In this document: piece by piece, positions 19,521 to 28,375 of the stretch
Numbering within the stretch: the stretch's first letter is position 1
How the letters are laid out: every line of letters begins with the position of its first letter
NCBI RefSeq assembly: GCF_002836775.1
Contig: NZ_PJAQ01000068.1
Span: 310,001 to 374,000 of the forward strand
DNA from: Colwellia sp. 12G3
Lineage (GTDB): Bacteria; Pseudomonadota; Gammaproteobacteria; Enterobacterales; Alteromonadaceae
Reading direction: 5' to 3'
Length of the DNA stretch: 64,000 nucleotides
The notes under the pieces: model-generated
Seen by the model: only the letters and a program-made list of their open reading frames with translations
Databases searched by the model: none
Told to the model about the DNA's origin: nothing
Position numbers and translations under genes: made by a program

Positions 19521-19580
19521 TATACCCGTTACCATTCAAGATGCATGTTTCACAGAGCACTTTGATTGGTGAAGGGTATA
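19521..19580. repeat. 60-bp imperfect inverted repeat (REP/MITE-like)
   Basis: The left end TATACCCGTTACCATTCA pairs with the complement of the right end TGATTGGTGAAGGGTATA (about 14 of 18 positions). An inner ATGCAT palindrome follows the left arm. It lies in the intergenic region upstream of the amidohydrolase gene, in a position where it could form a hairpin in DNA or RNA. It resembles small dispersed repeats of marine gammaproteobacteria, but a second copy was not found in this window. Confidence 0.5.
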
Positions 19581-19718
19581 GTACAGTAAAGATAGATTAA
19601 ATTAAGCTATTAACAGTTATTTCAAGTAGTTAAATGTAATTTTTTTGTTTACACTAATGATTATAAAGCCATTTTCAATGGCAACAATTTGTCACCAAAG
19701 TCACTTAAGGATAACTAA

Positions 19719-20960
19719 ATGCCTCGTTTTAAAAATCCCATGACAATAGTCAGTGCAATACTAATTCTACTGTCATTAAATGCCTGCTCATTAAGAACGA
19801 TAAAAGAGCAATCAACAAGGTTTGATAAACTAGCACAAATATCAGGACAAGTGAGTGTGACCTATAAAACCGATAGCCCCATTGTAGTAGCAGTATTGAC
19901 ATACGATGATGCTAAAGTAGATATAATTAAACAAACCCTAGTTGATGGAAATGGTAACTATCAATTTAACTTACTACCGGGTGAATATTTAGTTGGCGCT
20001 TATATCGATAGCAATAATAATCTAGTTCGAGATCAGGATGAAAGTGCAGCGATGCATAATGAACTCGATGACATATTTACCAAAATAGAGTTAACAGACA
20101 ACCAAAAGATTATACTGCCATTATTGGAGGTCAATATAGATCAAAATATAGGCACCAAGCGAAAAGTTGCTTATAGCCGCAGTAAAATCAGAGCAAATAT
20201 TGGTCGTGTCATCTCTTTAGAAGACCCTATGTTTAGCAAAGAAAACTCGACTATGGGGTTGTGGCGTCCTTTTGACTTTACCAATAAAATTGGTGGTGGT
20301 TTAATGTTTTTACAAGATTATGATAAAAACAAAACACCGGTACTTTTTGTCCATGGTATCTCAGGCAGTCCGACTGAATTTAAAGCGGTTATTGAACAAC
20401 TCGATAGCAATAAATTTCAGCCATGGATCTTGTATTATCCCAGCGGTGTTCCTTTAGATCTTGTTAGTGATTACCTGTTAAATTCACTTATAAAATTACA
20501 CAGTCAATATGGTTTTGAACACCTCCAACTTATTAGCCACAGCATGGGCGGCCTTGTTACCCGTACTTTCTTAAGAGAATATGAAAAAGCTAATACCAAC
20601 TTTGACGTGTCTTTATACGTCACTATTAACAGTCCGCTTTATGGTATGGACAGTGCTGCAAGCGGGGTAAAATCATCTCCTATTGTTATCGCCTCGTGGC
20701 GCGATTTAGCAACAGGTAGTGACTACATTAAAGCTGCCCATCAATGGAATGTACCTAAAACCTTACCTTACCACCTGTTTTTTTCTTATCTAGCAGGTGA
20801 AGAAGGTGATGGTGTTGTTCCACTGAGCAGCCAACTATCATTATCACTTCAAGAAGAAGCGACCAAGATTTATGGTAGCCAAGCGTCTCACGCAGGCATA
20901 TTAACTAAACCTGACTTTATCCAACGTTTACTAAAAGTCATGCGTTCAACTAACCAGTAA
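19719..20960 (+). CDS. Lipoprotein alpha/beta hydrolase (lipase/esterase-like)
   Basis: 413 residues with a lipobox (LLSLNAC, C23) followed by Ser, favouring the outer membrane. Residues ~40-140 look like a carboxypeptidase-regulatory-type beta sandwich (QVSVTYKTDSPIVVAVLTYD, LLPGEYLVGAYIDSNNN). The hydrolase domain begins near 210, with the oxyanion region VLFVHGISGSPTEF, nucleophile S275 in SHSMGG, an acidic candidate in EGDGVVPLSSQ and a C-terminal His in SQASHAG. These are the features of a serine lipase or esterase of the PGAP1/LipA-like type. The substrate is unknown. It has its own leader and appears monocistronic. Confidence 0.83.
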   Translation: MPRFKNPMTIVSAILILLSLNACSLRTIKEQSTRFDKLAQISGQVSVTYKTDSPIVVAVLTYDDAKVDIIKQTLVDGNGNYQFNLLPGEYLVGAYIDSNNNLVRDQDESAAMHNELDDIFTKIELTDNQKIILPLLEVNIDQNIGTKRKVAYSRSKIRANIGRVISLEDPMFSKENSTMGLWRPFDFTNKIGGGLMFLQDYDKNKTPVLFVHGISGSPTEFKAVIEQLDSNKFQPWILYYPSGVPLDLVSDYLLNSLIKLHSQYGFEHLQLISHSMGGLVTRTFLREYEKANTNFDVSLYVTINSPLYGMDSAASGVKSSPIVIASWRDLATGSDYIKAAHQWNVPKTLPYHLFFSYLAGEEGDGVVPLSSQLSLSLQEEATKIYGSQASHAGILTKPDFIQRLLKVMRSTNQ

Positions 20961-21023
20961 TAGAAGTATCTTTACTCGTTATGAACTGACTAAGAGCTTA
21001 GATAAAAGTACTAGGTGATGACG

Positions 21024-21053
21024 ACTATTCGCAGTTATGAACCTGCGAATAGT
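21024..21053. terminator. Stem-loop between convergent genes
   Basis: Perfect 11-bp arms ACTATTCGCAG / CTGCGAATAGT around an 8-base loop, 64 bp after the lipoprotein gene and before the pseudogene's 3' end. No long T-run follows, so it may be a weak bidirectional terminator. Confidence 0.5.
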
Positions 21054-21099
21054 TATTAGCTAAGCCTGAAATGCCACAGCGTTCTTCGCTTAAACGTCC

Positions 21100-21524
21100 T
21101 TACTTACCAAGCAATTGATAGTTTATATTTCGCAAGGCGTAAGGCTGATAGTCAAGCAGTTGCTGAAACCGTTGAGCAATACTGATATGCACAACAGGCA
21201 AATATTGAGAAGGTAACTCATCTACATTAATTCTTACTCGGCGAGCCGTATGAGCTTCACTAAGGATATCATCCATTTCACCGTAGGTTGGCGTAAACGC
21301 GGCATTAATCGTACGTAATAACCAATTACCTCTATTACCTATACCGCTGTAATAAAAGCTCTGTTGATTTGTGATTAATTCGGATTTACCGTTGTTTCGG
21401 CTCAGTTTTCCACCCAATAAGATATGCAATTTCATAATATTAATAATACTGGCATCATCAAAAAATCACTAACATCTTCAGGGCCATTGCAGGTGCCATC
21501 AAAGCAAAAAATTAGCTTTTTTAT
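21100..21524 (-). pseudogene. Decayed DUF2235 (T6SS phospholipase-like) hydrolase gene
   Basis: The 111-residue open frame (21435-21100) has the DUF2235 pieces QSFYYSGIGNRGNW and, near its end, VVHISIAQRFQQLLDYQPY. The segment that should carry the GFSRG nucleophile elbow, roughly 200 residues, is missing, so the two ends are joined. Upstream in another frame the minus strand reads KLIFCFDGTCNGPEDVSD, the diagnostic DUF2235 N-terminus. It joins the downstream frame if one T is restored in the T6 run at 21465-21460, giving FFDDASIINIMKLHILLGG. The expected start, correctly spaced after AGGAAG, is ATA (21524-21522) instead of ATG. Start loss, frameshift and internal deletion together make this a relic. 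A short translated remnant from 21435 is possible. Confidence 0.72.
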
Positions 21525-21555
21525 CGTGTCTTCCTGCCCTATTCATTAATAACAT

Positions 21556-21957
21556 TTACAGCGATGAACTTACTTCTTTGAGTAATTTTTTCATCAGTTG
21601 ATTGTTATAGTGATGAATAATTTTTTGACTATTAAAAAGCTGTGGTAACTCAATAATAAAAACCAGTAAGACCATACCACCACCTAGCAAAGGCAGCAGA
21701 TGAGAAAAGTATAATAAGCCACCCATAAACATTAACGTTAAATTAAGTAAACCTCGTTGCCATTTACCTAAATAAAAGTGATGCAATCCGGCGAGAAATG
21801 CCCAATTTAATGCAGCATAAGTATCCGGGTCTTTTACTTGGGCAACTTCTAAAGCGTAATAACGTTTTTTTTGCTCATTGCTAAGCTCAGCTATTTGCTC
21901 TCGTAATTGTTCTTCTTCTTGGCGCAAAGAGTTTTCAGACATGATTACTTCCATCAT
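21556..21957 (-). CDS. TM2-type small membrane protein
   Basis: 133 residues (118-128 if a later Met such as that at 21942 is used). An N-terminal coiled coil rich in Glu and Gln (RQEEEQLREQIAELSNEQKK) is followed by two hydrophobic helices around the turn LHHFYLGKWQRGLLNL. This matches the TM2 domain pattern (aromatic-Gly-rich loop between two helices, with GxxxFYLG-like motif). It is the last gene of a three-gene operon with YidD and DUF4177 proteins. Its start overlaps the yidD stop by one base. Function is unknown; a membrane adaptor role is only inference. Confidence 0.7.
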   Translation of the reverse strand: MMEVIMSENSLRQEEEQLREQIAELSNEQKKRYYALEVAQVKDPDTYAALNWAFLAGLHHFYLGKWQRGLLNLTLMFMGGLLYFSHLLPLLGGGMVLLVFIIELPQLFNSQKIIHHYNNQLMKKLLKEVSSSL

Positions 21958-22187
21958 TATTTATTCGGCACAGGGTCATCAATCACATTGATACAATCGG
22001 GATCGTTACAACGTTTAATGCGCTTAACCCCCATGCTGATACCTTTAACCACGCCAAATTGTTCAATCGCTTGGTAGGTATAATGTGAGCAACTTGGGTA
22101 AAAATTACAGCTAATAGCGAAGTGCTCAACAGAGCCACCCGTGGTTTGATAAAAACGAATAGCCCTGAGTAACGCGGCTTTAACCAC
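21957..22187 (-). CDS. yidD: YidD-family membrane protein insertion efficiency factor
   Basis: 76 residues with the family hallmarks: a short amphipathic N-terminus (LLRAIRFYQ), then CNFYPSCSHYTYQAIEQFG and RIKRCNDPDCINVIDDPVP. The three conserved Cys and the DPVP end are present. YidD proteins help YidC insert inner-membrane proteins. The canonical gene lies between rnpA and yidC; here it sits instead between a DUF4177 and a TM2-protein gene with overlaps of 8 bp and 1 bp, so it is either a relocated copy or a paralogue with a local client. The neighbouring TM2 membrane protein is an obvious candidate client, by inference. Confidence 0.85.
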   Translation of the reverse strand: MVKAALLRAIRFYQTTGGSVEHFAISCNFYPSCSHYTYQAIEQFGVVKGISMGVKRIKRCNDPDCINVIDDPVPNK

Positions 22188-22404
22188 GACTACGCCCTAA
22201 AGTAATAATGATTGCTTCGCGTGACCAGAATAACCAAAAACGTTTTTGTTCAATAACTTGAAAGACTAATTGCCAACCATCAGCTGCCTCTTGATTTAAG
22301 GTGGCTTCTAATCTTTTTAAAGGTAAGCCACTCGAACCTAATAATAACGTGCCGCAACCGCCCTCGGTAACGTAAAGCACTTTGTATTCATCATACCTAT
22401 CCAT
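22180..22404 (-). CDS. DUF4177-like small protein
   Basis: 74 residues. The C-terminal LNQEAADGWQLVFQVIEQ, followed by a hydrophobic strand and ALIITLGR-like end (EAIIITLGR), is the DUF4177 pattern, a small alpha/beta fold of unknown function often found near membrane or toxin genes. It is the first gene of the operon with yidD and the TM2 protein, overlapping yidD by 8 bp. Expressed from the 239-bp gap shared with the divergent yebC-family gene. Confidence 0.65.
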   Translation of the reverse strand: MDRYDEYKVLYVTEGGCGTLLLGSSGLPLKRLEATLNQEAADGWQLVFQVIEQKRFWLFWSREAIIITLGRSRG

Positions 22405-22643
22405 AGTATTCCTTTGATATTATTGTTATTAAAACCAATAACTAAAGTATAAAAGTGGCACTATAAAAGCAAGAATTTATTTTACCTAGTACGCCAAAAT
22501 TAGTTCTTGAGATTATCTATTTAAGTGAAAGACTGTTTAGAACAGTTTATTGCTAATTTATAAGCATCAACACTAGTCAACGCCCCTGTGTGGCTGGTAG
22601 AATCTAGCGCATTATATTTTTGAACATAAAAGAAGACATTGAG

Positions 22644-23369
22644 ATGGGCAGAGCATACCAAAACCGCAAATTATCTATGGCCAAAACCGCAGGGGCCAAA
22701 ACTAAAGTTTACTCTAAGTACGGTAAAGCAATTTACGTTTGTGCTAAAACTGGTGGTGTGGATCCCGATGGTAACCTTTCTTTACGTGGTTTAATTGATC
22801 GTGCAAAGAAAGATCAAGTACCTACTCACGTTATAGACAATGCCCTTAAAAAAGCTTCTGGTGCTGGCGGTGAAGACTTTGTTGAAGCCCGTTATGAAGG
22901 TTACGGCCCTGGTAACTGTGTGGTAATTATTGATTGCTTAACAGATAACGGTAACCGAACCATTAAAGATGTACGTCAATGTTTCAGTAAAACAAACGCT
23001 AAAATAGGTACTTCAGGCTCTGTATCGCACATGTTTGATCACCAAGCTGTTTTTGCTTTTAAAGGTGAAGATGATGAGAGTGTTTTAGAAACACTGATGA
23101 TGGCTGATATTGATGTAACTGATGTTGAATTAGAAGATGGCATTATTACTGTTTACGCACCTCACACTGAGTTTTTCAAAATTAAAACTGAGTTTACTAA
23201 CTCAATGCCTGAATATGATCTAGAAGTTGAAGAGCTTTCTTGGGTACCACAAAATTACGTTGAACTTGAAGGCGAAGAAAACTTAGAAAATTTTGAAAAA
23301 TTTATTGCTATGTTAGATGACTGTGATGATGTTCAACACGTTTACCATAATGCTGAAATTAAAGATTAA
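22644..23369 (+). CDS. YebC/PmpR-family DNA-binding or ribosome-rescue protein
   Basis: 241 residues from the ATG at 22644. I chose it because the conserved family N-terminus [17 protein letters not shown] starts exactly there, while the upstream TTG at 22620 adds residues no relative has. Conserved elements include [35 protein letters not shown] and the C-terminal [15 protein letters not shown]. The family includes transcription regulators and, more recently, factors that help ribosomes through proline stretches. This is the shorter-headed YeeN-like branch rather than the ruvC-linked YebC (which begins MAGHSKW). It is monocistronic with a strong terminator. Confidence 0.92.
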   Translation: MGRAYQNRKLSMAKTAGAKTKVYSKYGKAIYVCAKTGGVDPDGNLSLRGLIDRAKKDQVPTHVIDNALKKASGAGGEDFVEARYEGYGPGNCVVIIDCLTDNGNRTIKDVRQCFSKTNAKIGTSGSVSHMFDHQAVFAFKGEDDESVLETLMMADIDVTDVELEDGIITVYAPHTEFFKIKTEFTNSMPEYDLEVEELSWVPQNYVELEGEENLENFEKFIAMLDDCDDVQHVYHNAEIKD

Positions 23370-23414
23370 TTCTCTTTATTGTGCTTAAGTAATTAAGCGA
23401 TAAAAGAGTAAATA

Positions 23415-23449
23415 AAAAGCCAATATTACTTGTAATATTGGCTTTTTTT
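23415..23449. terminator. Strong bidirectional rho-independent terminator
   Basis: A 15-bp stem (AAAAAGCCAATATTA paired across a CTT-centred loop with TAATATTGGCTTTTT) with T-run on both strands. It ends the yebC-family gene and would also end transcripts running leftward from the phosphatase gene and its repeat tail. Confidence 0.9.
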
Positions 23450-23474
23450 ATCCTAGTGAAACAAAGGATAATAA

Positions 23475-24133
23475 TTTACTGATGAAAGAGTGGTAATACT
23501 TTACCGCTCAAACTTCCTCGCCACTTTTTACCCTTTTTAATAAAGAGTATTTCACCATAACTGCCACGTTTTATGCTCGAGTCAATGGCAATGACTCGGC
23601 CTTGAGTACTGATGACGGTTTCAATTTGTGAGTAACTGATTGTGAAATGTTTTACTGATGAAAGAGTGGTAATACTTTACCGCTTAAACTTCCTCGCCAC
23701 TTTTTACCCTTTTCAATAAAGAGTATTTCGCCATAACTGCCACGTTTTATGCTCGAGTCAATGGCAATGACTCGGCCTTGAGTACTGATGACGGTTTCAA
23801 TTTGTGAATAACTGATTGTGAAATGTTTTACTGATGAAATAGTGGTAATACTTTACCGCTTAAACTTCCTCGCCACTTTTTACCCTTTTCAATAAAGAGT
23901 ATTTCGCCATAACTGCCACGTTTTATACTCGAGTCAATGGCAATGACTCGGCCTTGAGTACTGATGACGGTTTCAATTTGTGAGTAACTGATTGTGAAAT
24001 GTTTTACTGATGAAAGAGTGGTAATACTTTACCGCTTAAACTTCCTCGCCACTTTTTACCCTTTTCAATAAAGAGTATTTCGCCATAACTGCCACGTTTT
24101 ATGCTCGAGTCAATGGCAATGACTCGGCCTTGA
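23475..24133. repeat. Tandem 176-bp repeats copying the 3' end of the phosphatase gene
   Basis: Four copies at a period of exactly 176 bp begin at 23475, 23651, 23827 and 24003. The fourth is the real 3' end of the phosphatase gene and matches for about 131 bp (24003-24133), after which the gene sequence differs. Copies 1-3 are complete and differ from each other at only a few positions. Each carries about 131 bp encoding the last ~43 codons plus stop, and a 45-bp piece absent from the gene. In the matching frame, that piece encodes HFTISYSQIETVISTQ, a degenerate counterpart of the gene's HLIVGHTSQKQIETRYQ. A 9-bp direct repeat TACTGATGA brackets the 45-bp piece. 176 is not a multiple of three, so the copies are not in one frame. 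Confidence 0.95.
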
Positions 24134-25173
24134 TAACGCGTTTCAATTTGTTTTTGTGACGTGTGACCAACAATTAAGTGCTCGACATCAAAGTGTTTTA
24201 ATAACAAATCAATTTCTTTACTGGTCGCGCCATCATCTCTTGGTTTAGCCTCTTTTGGGTTGTCGCTAGTAAAATAACCGCGATACCAAATAGGGCCATT
24301 AGTTTTATGCAAAAATTTTGCAAAACCTTGCCTTGGTGTATCAAGCTCTGCTTTAATCAAACTGTCTTTAAAGACGGTATTTATTTCAACTAAACTGCGC
24401 TGCTCAGTCGCTAGACTTGGATGAAAACCACCATGGGCAAACAGCATATTATTCACTTTGACCAACACCGATTTACTTCGTAACCAATTACCGATAATGC
24501 TGTCTTTAGTAAAAAGTTTTTCAAAAGGTTTATTTAATTTTTTTGCAGTCTCAACGTATTTAGGATGTAAATAACGTAAATCACCATTAAGTACCATCAC
24601 CTCATGATTACCTAACGTGAGATGAATATCACCGCCGGCTTGTTGCGCTTGCTGCTCTAAGTCGTATAAAAACCATAAAATTTCAGTGACTTTATCACCT
24701 CGGTCAAAAATATCACCCGTGATAACAAAGTGTCCTTTGCCAAACGCCCAGTTTTTATCTGCATCAATGATGTTGTTATTGGTTAATAACTCAATCATCA
24801 AATCATATTTACCATGAAAATCACTTAATGCCGCCACGGGATAATCCCCTGAAAACTCAAGCACCTTATTTTCAAAGCTACTTAAAGCGTGTATATCAGC
24901 AGGCATATTACAGGCTGAAATAGTCAGTGGAAAACTAACCGCTTCAGTAGTGTTTTTTACTACTTCACCTTGGCACAACCAATACGATTCAAGTTGTTGT
25001 TGGTCATTAACAAATATATAAGGACCGTCATTCACTAACGCTAATACTGGTATTAATGCCTCACCCTTTGATTTTTCAGCTAACGTGGAAAAAGCAAAGG
25101 TTGAAACACTAGTGCAGAGTAATAAGCTGGTAAGTAGGATTGAGCAAACCGTAGTGTAAAAAGAAGAAAACAT
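24004..25173 (-). CDS. Secreted Shewanella-like (SLP) metallophosphatase
   Basis: 389 residues with a signal peptide (about 1-27). The calcineurin-type metal motifs are complete and in order: D118/H120 (ALSDFHG), GDIFDRG 153-159, GNHE 188-191, AHGG near 265 and GHT with H337. This arrangement, with the bacterial export signal, fits the Shewanella-like protein phosphatase branch of the PPP family, which dephosphorylates phosphotyrosine or phosphoserine substrates. It appears monocistronic. The last ~131 bp are repeated three times downstream, so its 3' end lies in an unstable tandem array. All catalytic residues lie before or at the start of the repeated part. Confidence 0.88.
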   Translation of the reverse strand: MFSSFYTTVCSILLTSLLLCTSVSTFAFSTLAEKSKGEALIPVLALVNDGPYIFVNDQQQLESYWLCQGEVVKNTTEAVSFPLTISACNMPADIHALSSFENKVLEFSGDYPVAALSDFHGKYDLMIELLTNNNIIDADKNWAFGKGHFVITGDIFDRGDKVTEILWFLYDLEQQAQQAGGDIHLTLGNHEVMVLNGDLRYLHPKYVETAKKLNKPFEKLFTKDSIIGNWLRSKSVLVKVNNMLFAHGGFHPSLATEQRSLVEINTVFKDSLIKAELDTPRQGFAKFLHKTNGPIWYRGYFTSDNPKEAKPRDDGATSKEIDLLLKHFDVEHLIVGHTSQKQIETRYQGRVIAIDSSIKRGSYGEILFIEKGKKWRGSLSGKVLPLFHQ

Positions 25174-25267
25174 TGAAACTCCTGAAAGTAAGAAATAATA
25201 AATAGCATTAAAGATAGAGATAACGATATAACGTAACGATGAAAACTACACCCTAATATGAATATTA

Positions 25268-25293
25268 AAAAGGAGGTTAGTTAGCTAACCTCC
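25268..25293 (-). terminator. Rho-independent terminator of the TonB receptor gene
   Basis: Read on the minus strand, the stem GGAGGTTAG / CTAACCTCC with a TTAG-type loop is followed by TTTTTAAT. It lies 26 bp after the receptor stop. Confidence 0.85.
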
Positions 25294-25318
25294 CTAATAA
25301 CGTGTTTATTAAGTTAAA

Positions 25319-28300
25319 TTAGAAGCTAACTTCAGCACCTAAATAAACAAAACGACCAACACTACTGCCGTAACCACTATAGAAATGCCCTTTACCGTCT
25401 AGACTATATTCGCCACGATTATCAAAAATGTTGTTCACACCACCAAATACTCGTAGGCCTGCATCTTGAGCAAGGTCTAGTGTATAAGATACCGACAGGC
25501 TATGTTGGGTATATGAACTTATTTCATTAAAAGCTAGAGCTTCAGGGTTTGCTATACAATCAGCACTTCCCTCAGTACATAGCTCATTATTAGCAACCAT
25601 ATCCTCTTGCCAGCTCTCTTCTGCCGCTTGGTTAACTGTAATTGGGCCTTTGTATTTAGTGCTCCAACGAACACGCCAATCATCGTTGTACCACGTTAAT
25701 GAGGCCGAACCTTGCGTGTCATAAATATCATTATCGTAATAGCCTTCATAATTACTTTCTTCAGCGCCACTTGGTGATTGTACTGTTTTAGTCCAGTCAA
25801 GCACATGAGTCCAATCTGTTTTAAACTTAATGCTACCAAACTCATTAAAATCATAGACATATTCTAGCGCCAAATCGATACCACTAGTGCTGATTTCATC
25901 AACGTTATAATCACGTTGCATAATTTCAATTAACGAGCCATCTTCATCACGTTTTAAATCATTACAAAAAGAATTGTCTCCACCTTTTACATCCCATGCT
26001 AAATCAGAGTCATAACAATATTCCATAATGTTTTCATTTGAATAACTAGAAAGAGCGTCTTCGATGGCAATGTCGTAGTAATCAACGGCAATGCGTAAAC
26101 CTTCTACAAATGAAGGGGCTAAGGTAATTCCAAATGTGACTGTATTAGCCGTTTCTTCAAAAAGATTTTCATTTCCAACGCCAGGGGAGTAGTTGTTATC
26201 ACTTTCATCAAACTCACCATCGGCGGCAATAGCATTAGCAATTGTTGGTTCTTTACGACAGTTGTCATGGCCAGCATCCGTAGACGTTGCTGTTGTACCG
26301 TAACAAATATCAGTATAGCTATCGTAATCTCCTGCTGGTGGCGATAATAAGTTATCAATTGACGGTGCACGCTGAGCTCTTGCCCAATTGGCACGAACCG
26401 CATAACCCTCAACAACTTCCCAAACCACACCTGTTTTATAACTTGTAACTAAATCAACACCTTTTGCACTGTAATCAGCCACACGTGCTGATAGTTCAGC
26501 CGTTAAACTTTTAGCTGCCACGACATCTTTAAGTAATGGCAATGCCACTTCACCAAAAACTTCAGCTATATCCATTTCACCTGAATATTGAGGAACATAG
26601 TTAAAGGTAATACCACCTTCAACTGCGCCGCCGCCGGTAACAACCTTTTGTGAATCTTTTCTGTATTCAAAACCAAATGCTGACGCAACGGGCCCTGCTG
26701 GAAGATTAAATAAATCACCCGCCATGTAACCGGTAAATGTCAGTTGTTCTACTTCTGTATCAATTGTAGGGTTTGCACGAATATAATTAGCAACGTCTGG
26801 GGTGATAGAGCCTGCGCCAAACAAATTCATTGGCACACAACCTTCAGCACGAGCCGCTTCGTCAGCACATTGAATAGTTTCACCATCAGCAGCATACTCA
26901 GCATCGAGAGCATAATTAGCTTTTATGGTATTTATTTCATTACCACGAACTTGCTCTTGAGTGAATTTACCGTAACCAATTGAAACATCCCAATCCCATT
27001 CATCATCAAAAATAGTCCCCTGTAAACCCGCCCACGTTCGCAATGTAGTACGCGTATTGTCGGTATATATTTGACCAACTTCATCGAAAGATCTATCCCA
27101 CTTTATACTACTACCACCAGCATCAGCAATTTCAGCCGGCACGTATGGGTTATCACGAGAAATTTTACCCATGATGACTTCACCAAACTGACCGGTAGCG
27201 GGATCATAGGTAATAACTTTGTCACTTTCATCTTCACTTTCAGGTGCTTTGTTATTAAATGATTTGTTTAAGCTATGCTGAACTTGACCATAAAAACTAA
27301 TATTATCCGTTAATTCAAAGTCAACTTTAAGCGCTGTATTTATACCTTCATCGGGAACTTTAAGCATAACAAACTGATCAGTATCAACACCATGAGCCAT
27401 TTGATTCCAGTCATTTCTTAACGTTTGTCCTTCATACCATAAACCGCCAGAATTAGATTTCTCTTCATGGAATACGCCACCTGGAATGGCATCATTTTTA
27501 GAACGCCAATCTGCTTGGTTAATATCACGCATACATTCACGGTCATTAGGCTCCGCAACTGTGTACATAGCATTACACATTCTGTCACTATCATAACTGT
27601 GAGATTCTTGCTGCTGAGCACGTTTACGATCTTCATAGGTTAAACCAAATTGTTTATCATAAGCTGAACTTAGAAAAACATAACCGCGACCATCAGCGAA
27701 CTGTGTACCATAGTTTAAATCTAAAGAAAGTTCTTCGGCGCCACCTTCAGTGCTACTACCACCACGTGTGGATAATGAGAAACCTTCTTTGTCCTGTTGA
27801 GTAATAATATTAACCACACCAGCAATAGCGTCAGAACCATAGGCTGCAGAAGCGCCACCGGTAATGACTTCAACTTTTTTTACCATACCGGTAGGAATAG
27901 TCGATAAACTCACCGCGTTACTGCTGTGGCTGTTTGATACGACACGTCGACCATCTATTAAGGTCAACGTACGACTTGAATCTAAATTACGTAAGTTAAT
28001 CGTTGAAAGGCCAGTCGCGGTGATATTAGATTGGCTATTAGAATTACTGCTACTCTCAGATATTTGTGGTAATTCATCAATAAGAATTTCGGCTAGTGAA
28101 CCTAAGCCTGTATCAGCTATGGCTTCATTATCCATGGTAGCTAATGGTGTTGCTACACTAAAACTATCACGACGTAAGCGTGAGCCTGTCACGGTAATTT
28201 TTTCATCGGTTTTAATTTTTTGTACTTCTTCTGGAGCAGTTTGTGCAACCGGTTTAGCGACTGAAATTTCAGCATCAGCAGCGAAAGTTGTTGGAGCAAA

Positions 28301-28375
28301 GGCGATAGCACTACCAGCAAAGGCTGTATATATCGCAGCTTGAATTGCAATGGTGATTGGACTCTTATTCATCAT
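25319..28375 (-). CDS. TonB-dependent outer-membrane receptor
   Basis: 1018 residues. A signal peptide of about 33 residues ends AFAPTTFAADA. A TonB-box-like EKITVTGSR follows near residue 60, then the plug (LAEILIDELPQI, INLRNLDSSRTLTLIDGRRV, VITGGASAAYGSDAIAGVVNII), and a 22-strand barrel ends with the aromatic YLGAEVSF. Several Cys pairs occur in extracellular loop regions. The plug style (GSRLRRDSFSV, polyserine before a GLSTINLRNL turn) is that of the large receptor family of marine Alteromonadales that takes up peptides, carbohydrates or other organics rather than classical siderophores; this is recognition only. An ATG-ATG doublet gives an alternative start one codon later. It is divergent from a CadC-like regulator. 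Confidence 0.92.
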   Translation of the reverse strand: MMNKSPITIAIQAAIYTAFAGSAIAFAPTTFAADAEISVAKPVAQTAPEEVQKIKTDEKITVTGSRLRRDSFSVATPLATMDNEAIADTGLGSLAEILIDELPQISESSSNSNSQSNITATGLSTINLRNLDSSRTLTLIDGRRVVSNSHSSNAVSLSTIPTGMVKKVEVITGGASAAYGSDAIAGVVNIITQQDKEGFSLSTRGGSSTEGGAEELSLDLNYGTQFADGRGYVFLSSAYDKQFGLTYEDRKRAQQQESHSYDSDRMCNAMYTVAEPNDRECMRDINQADWRSKNDAIPGGVFHEEKSNSGGLWYEGQTLRNDWNQMAHGVDTDQFVMLKVPDEGINTALKVDFELTDNISFYGQVQHSLNKSFNNKAPESEDESDKVITYDPATGQFGEVIMGKISRDNPYVPAEIADAGGSSIKWDRSFDEVGQIYTDNTRTTLRTWAGLQGTIFDDEWDWDVSIGYGKFTQEQVRGNEINTIKANYALDAEYAADGETIQCADEAARAEGCVPMNLFGAGSITPDVANYIRANPTIDTEVEQLTFTGYMAGDLFNLPAGPVASAFGFEYRKDSQKVVTGGGAVEGGITFNYVPQYSGEMDIAEVFGEVALPLLKDVVAAKSLTAELSARVADYSAKGVDLVTSYKTGVVWEVVEGYAVRANWARAQRAPSIDNLLSPPAGDYDSYTDICYGTTATSTDAGHDNCRKEPTIANAIAADGEFDESDNNYSPGVGNENLFEETANTVTFGITLAPSFVEGLRIAVDYYDIAIEDALSSYSNENIMEYCYDSDLAWDVKGGDNSFCNDLKRDEDGSLIEIMQRDYNVDEISTSGIDLALEYVYDFNEFGSIKFKTDWTHVLDWTKTVQSPSGAEESNYEGYYDNDIYDTQGSASLTWYNDDWRVRWSTKYKGPITVNQAAEESWQEDMVANNELCTEGSADCIANPEALAFNEISSYTQHSLSVSYTLDLAQDAGLRVFGGVNNIFDNRGEYSLDGKGHFYSGYGSSVGRFVYLGAEVSF

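Noticed and set aside
22620-22643. TTG start adding eight residues to the YebC-family protein
   Set aside because: The conserved family N-terminus begins exactly at the ATG at 22644.
23475-24133. CRISPR array or integron-like cassette array
   Set aside because: Units are 176 bp head-to-tail without short repeat/unique spacer structure, and they match the 3' end of the adjacent gene.
27864-28343. 159-residue plus-strand open frame opposite the TonB receptor
   Set aside because: It is entirely antisense to the conserved plug coding region, has no ribosome site, and its composition follows from the codons of the real gene.
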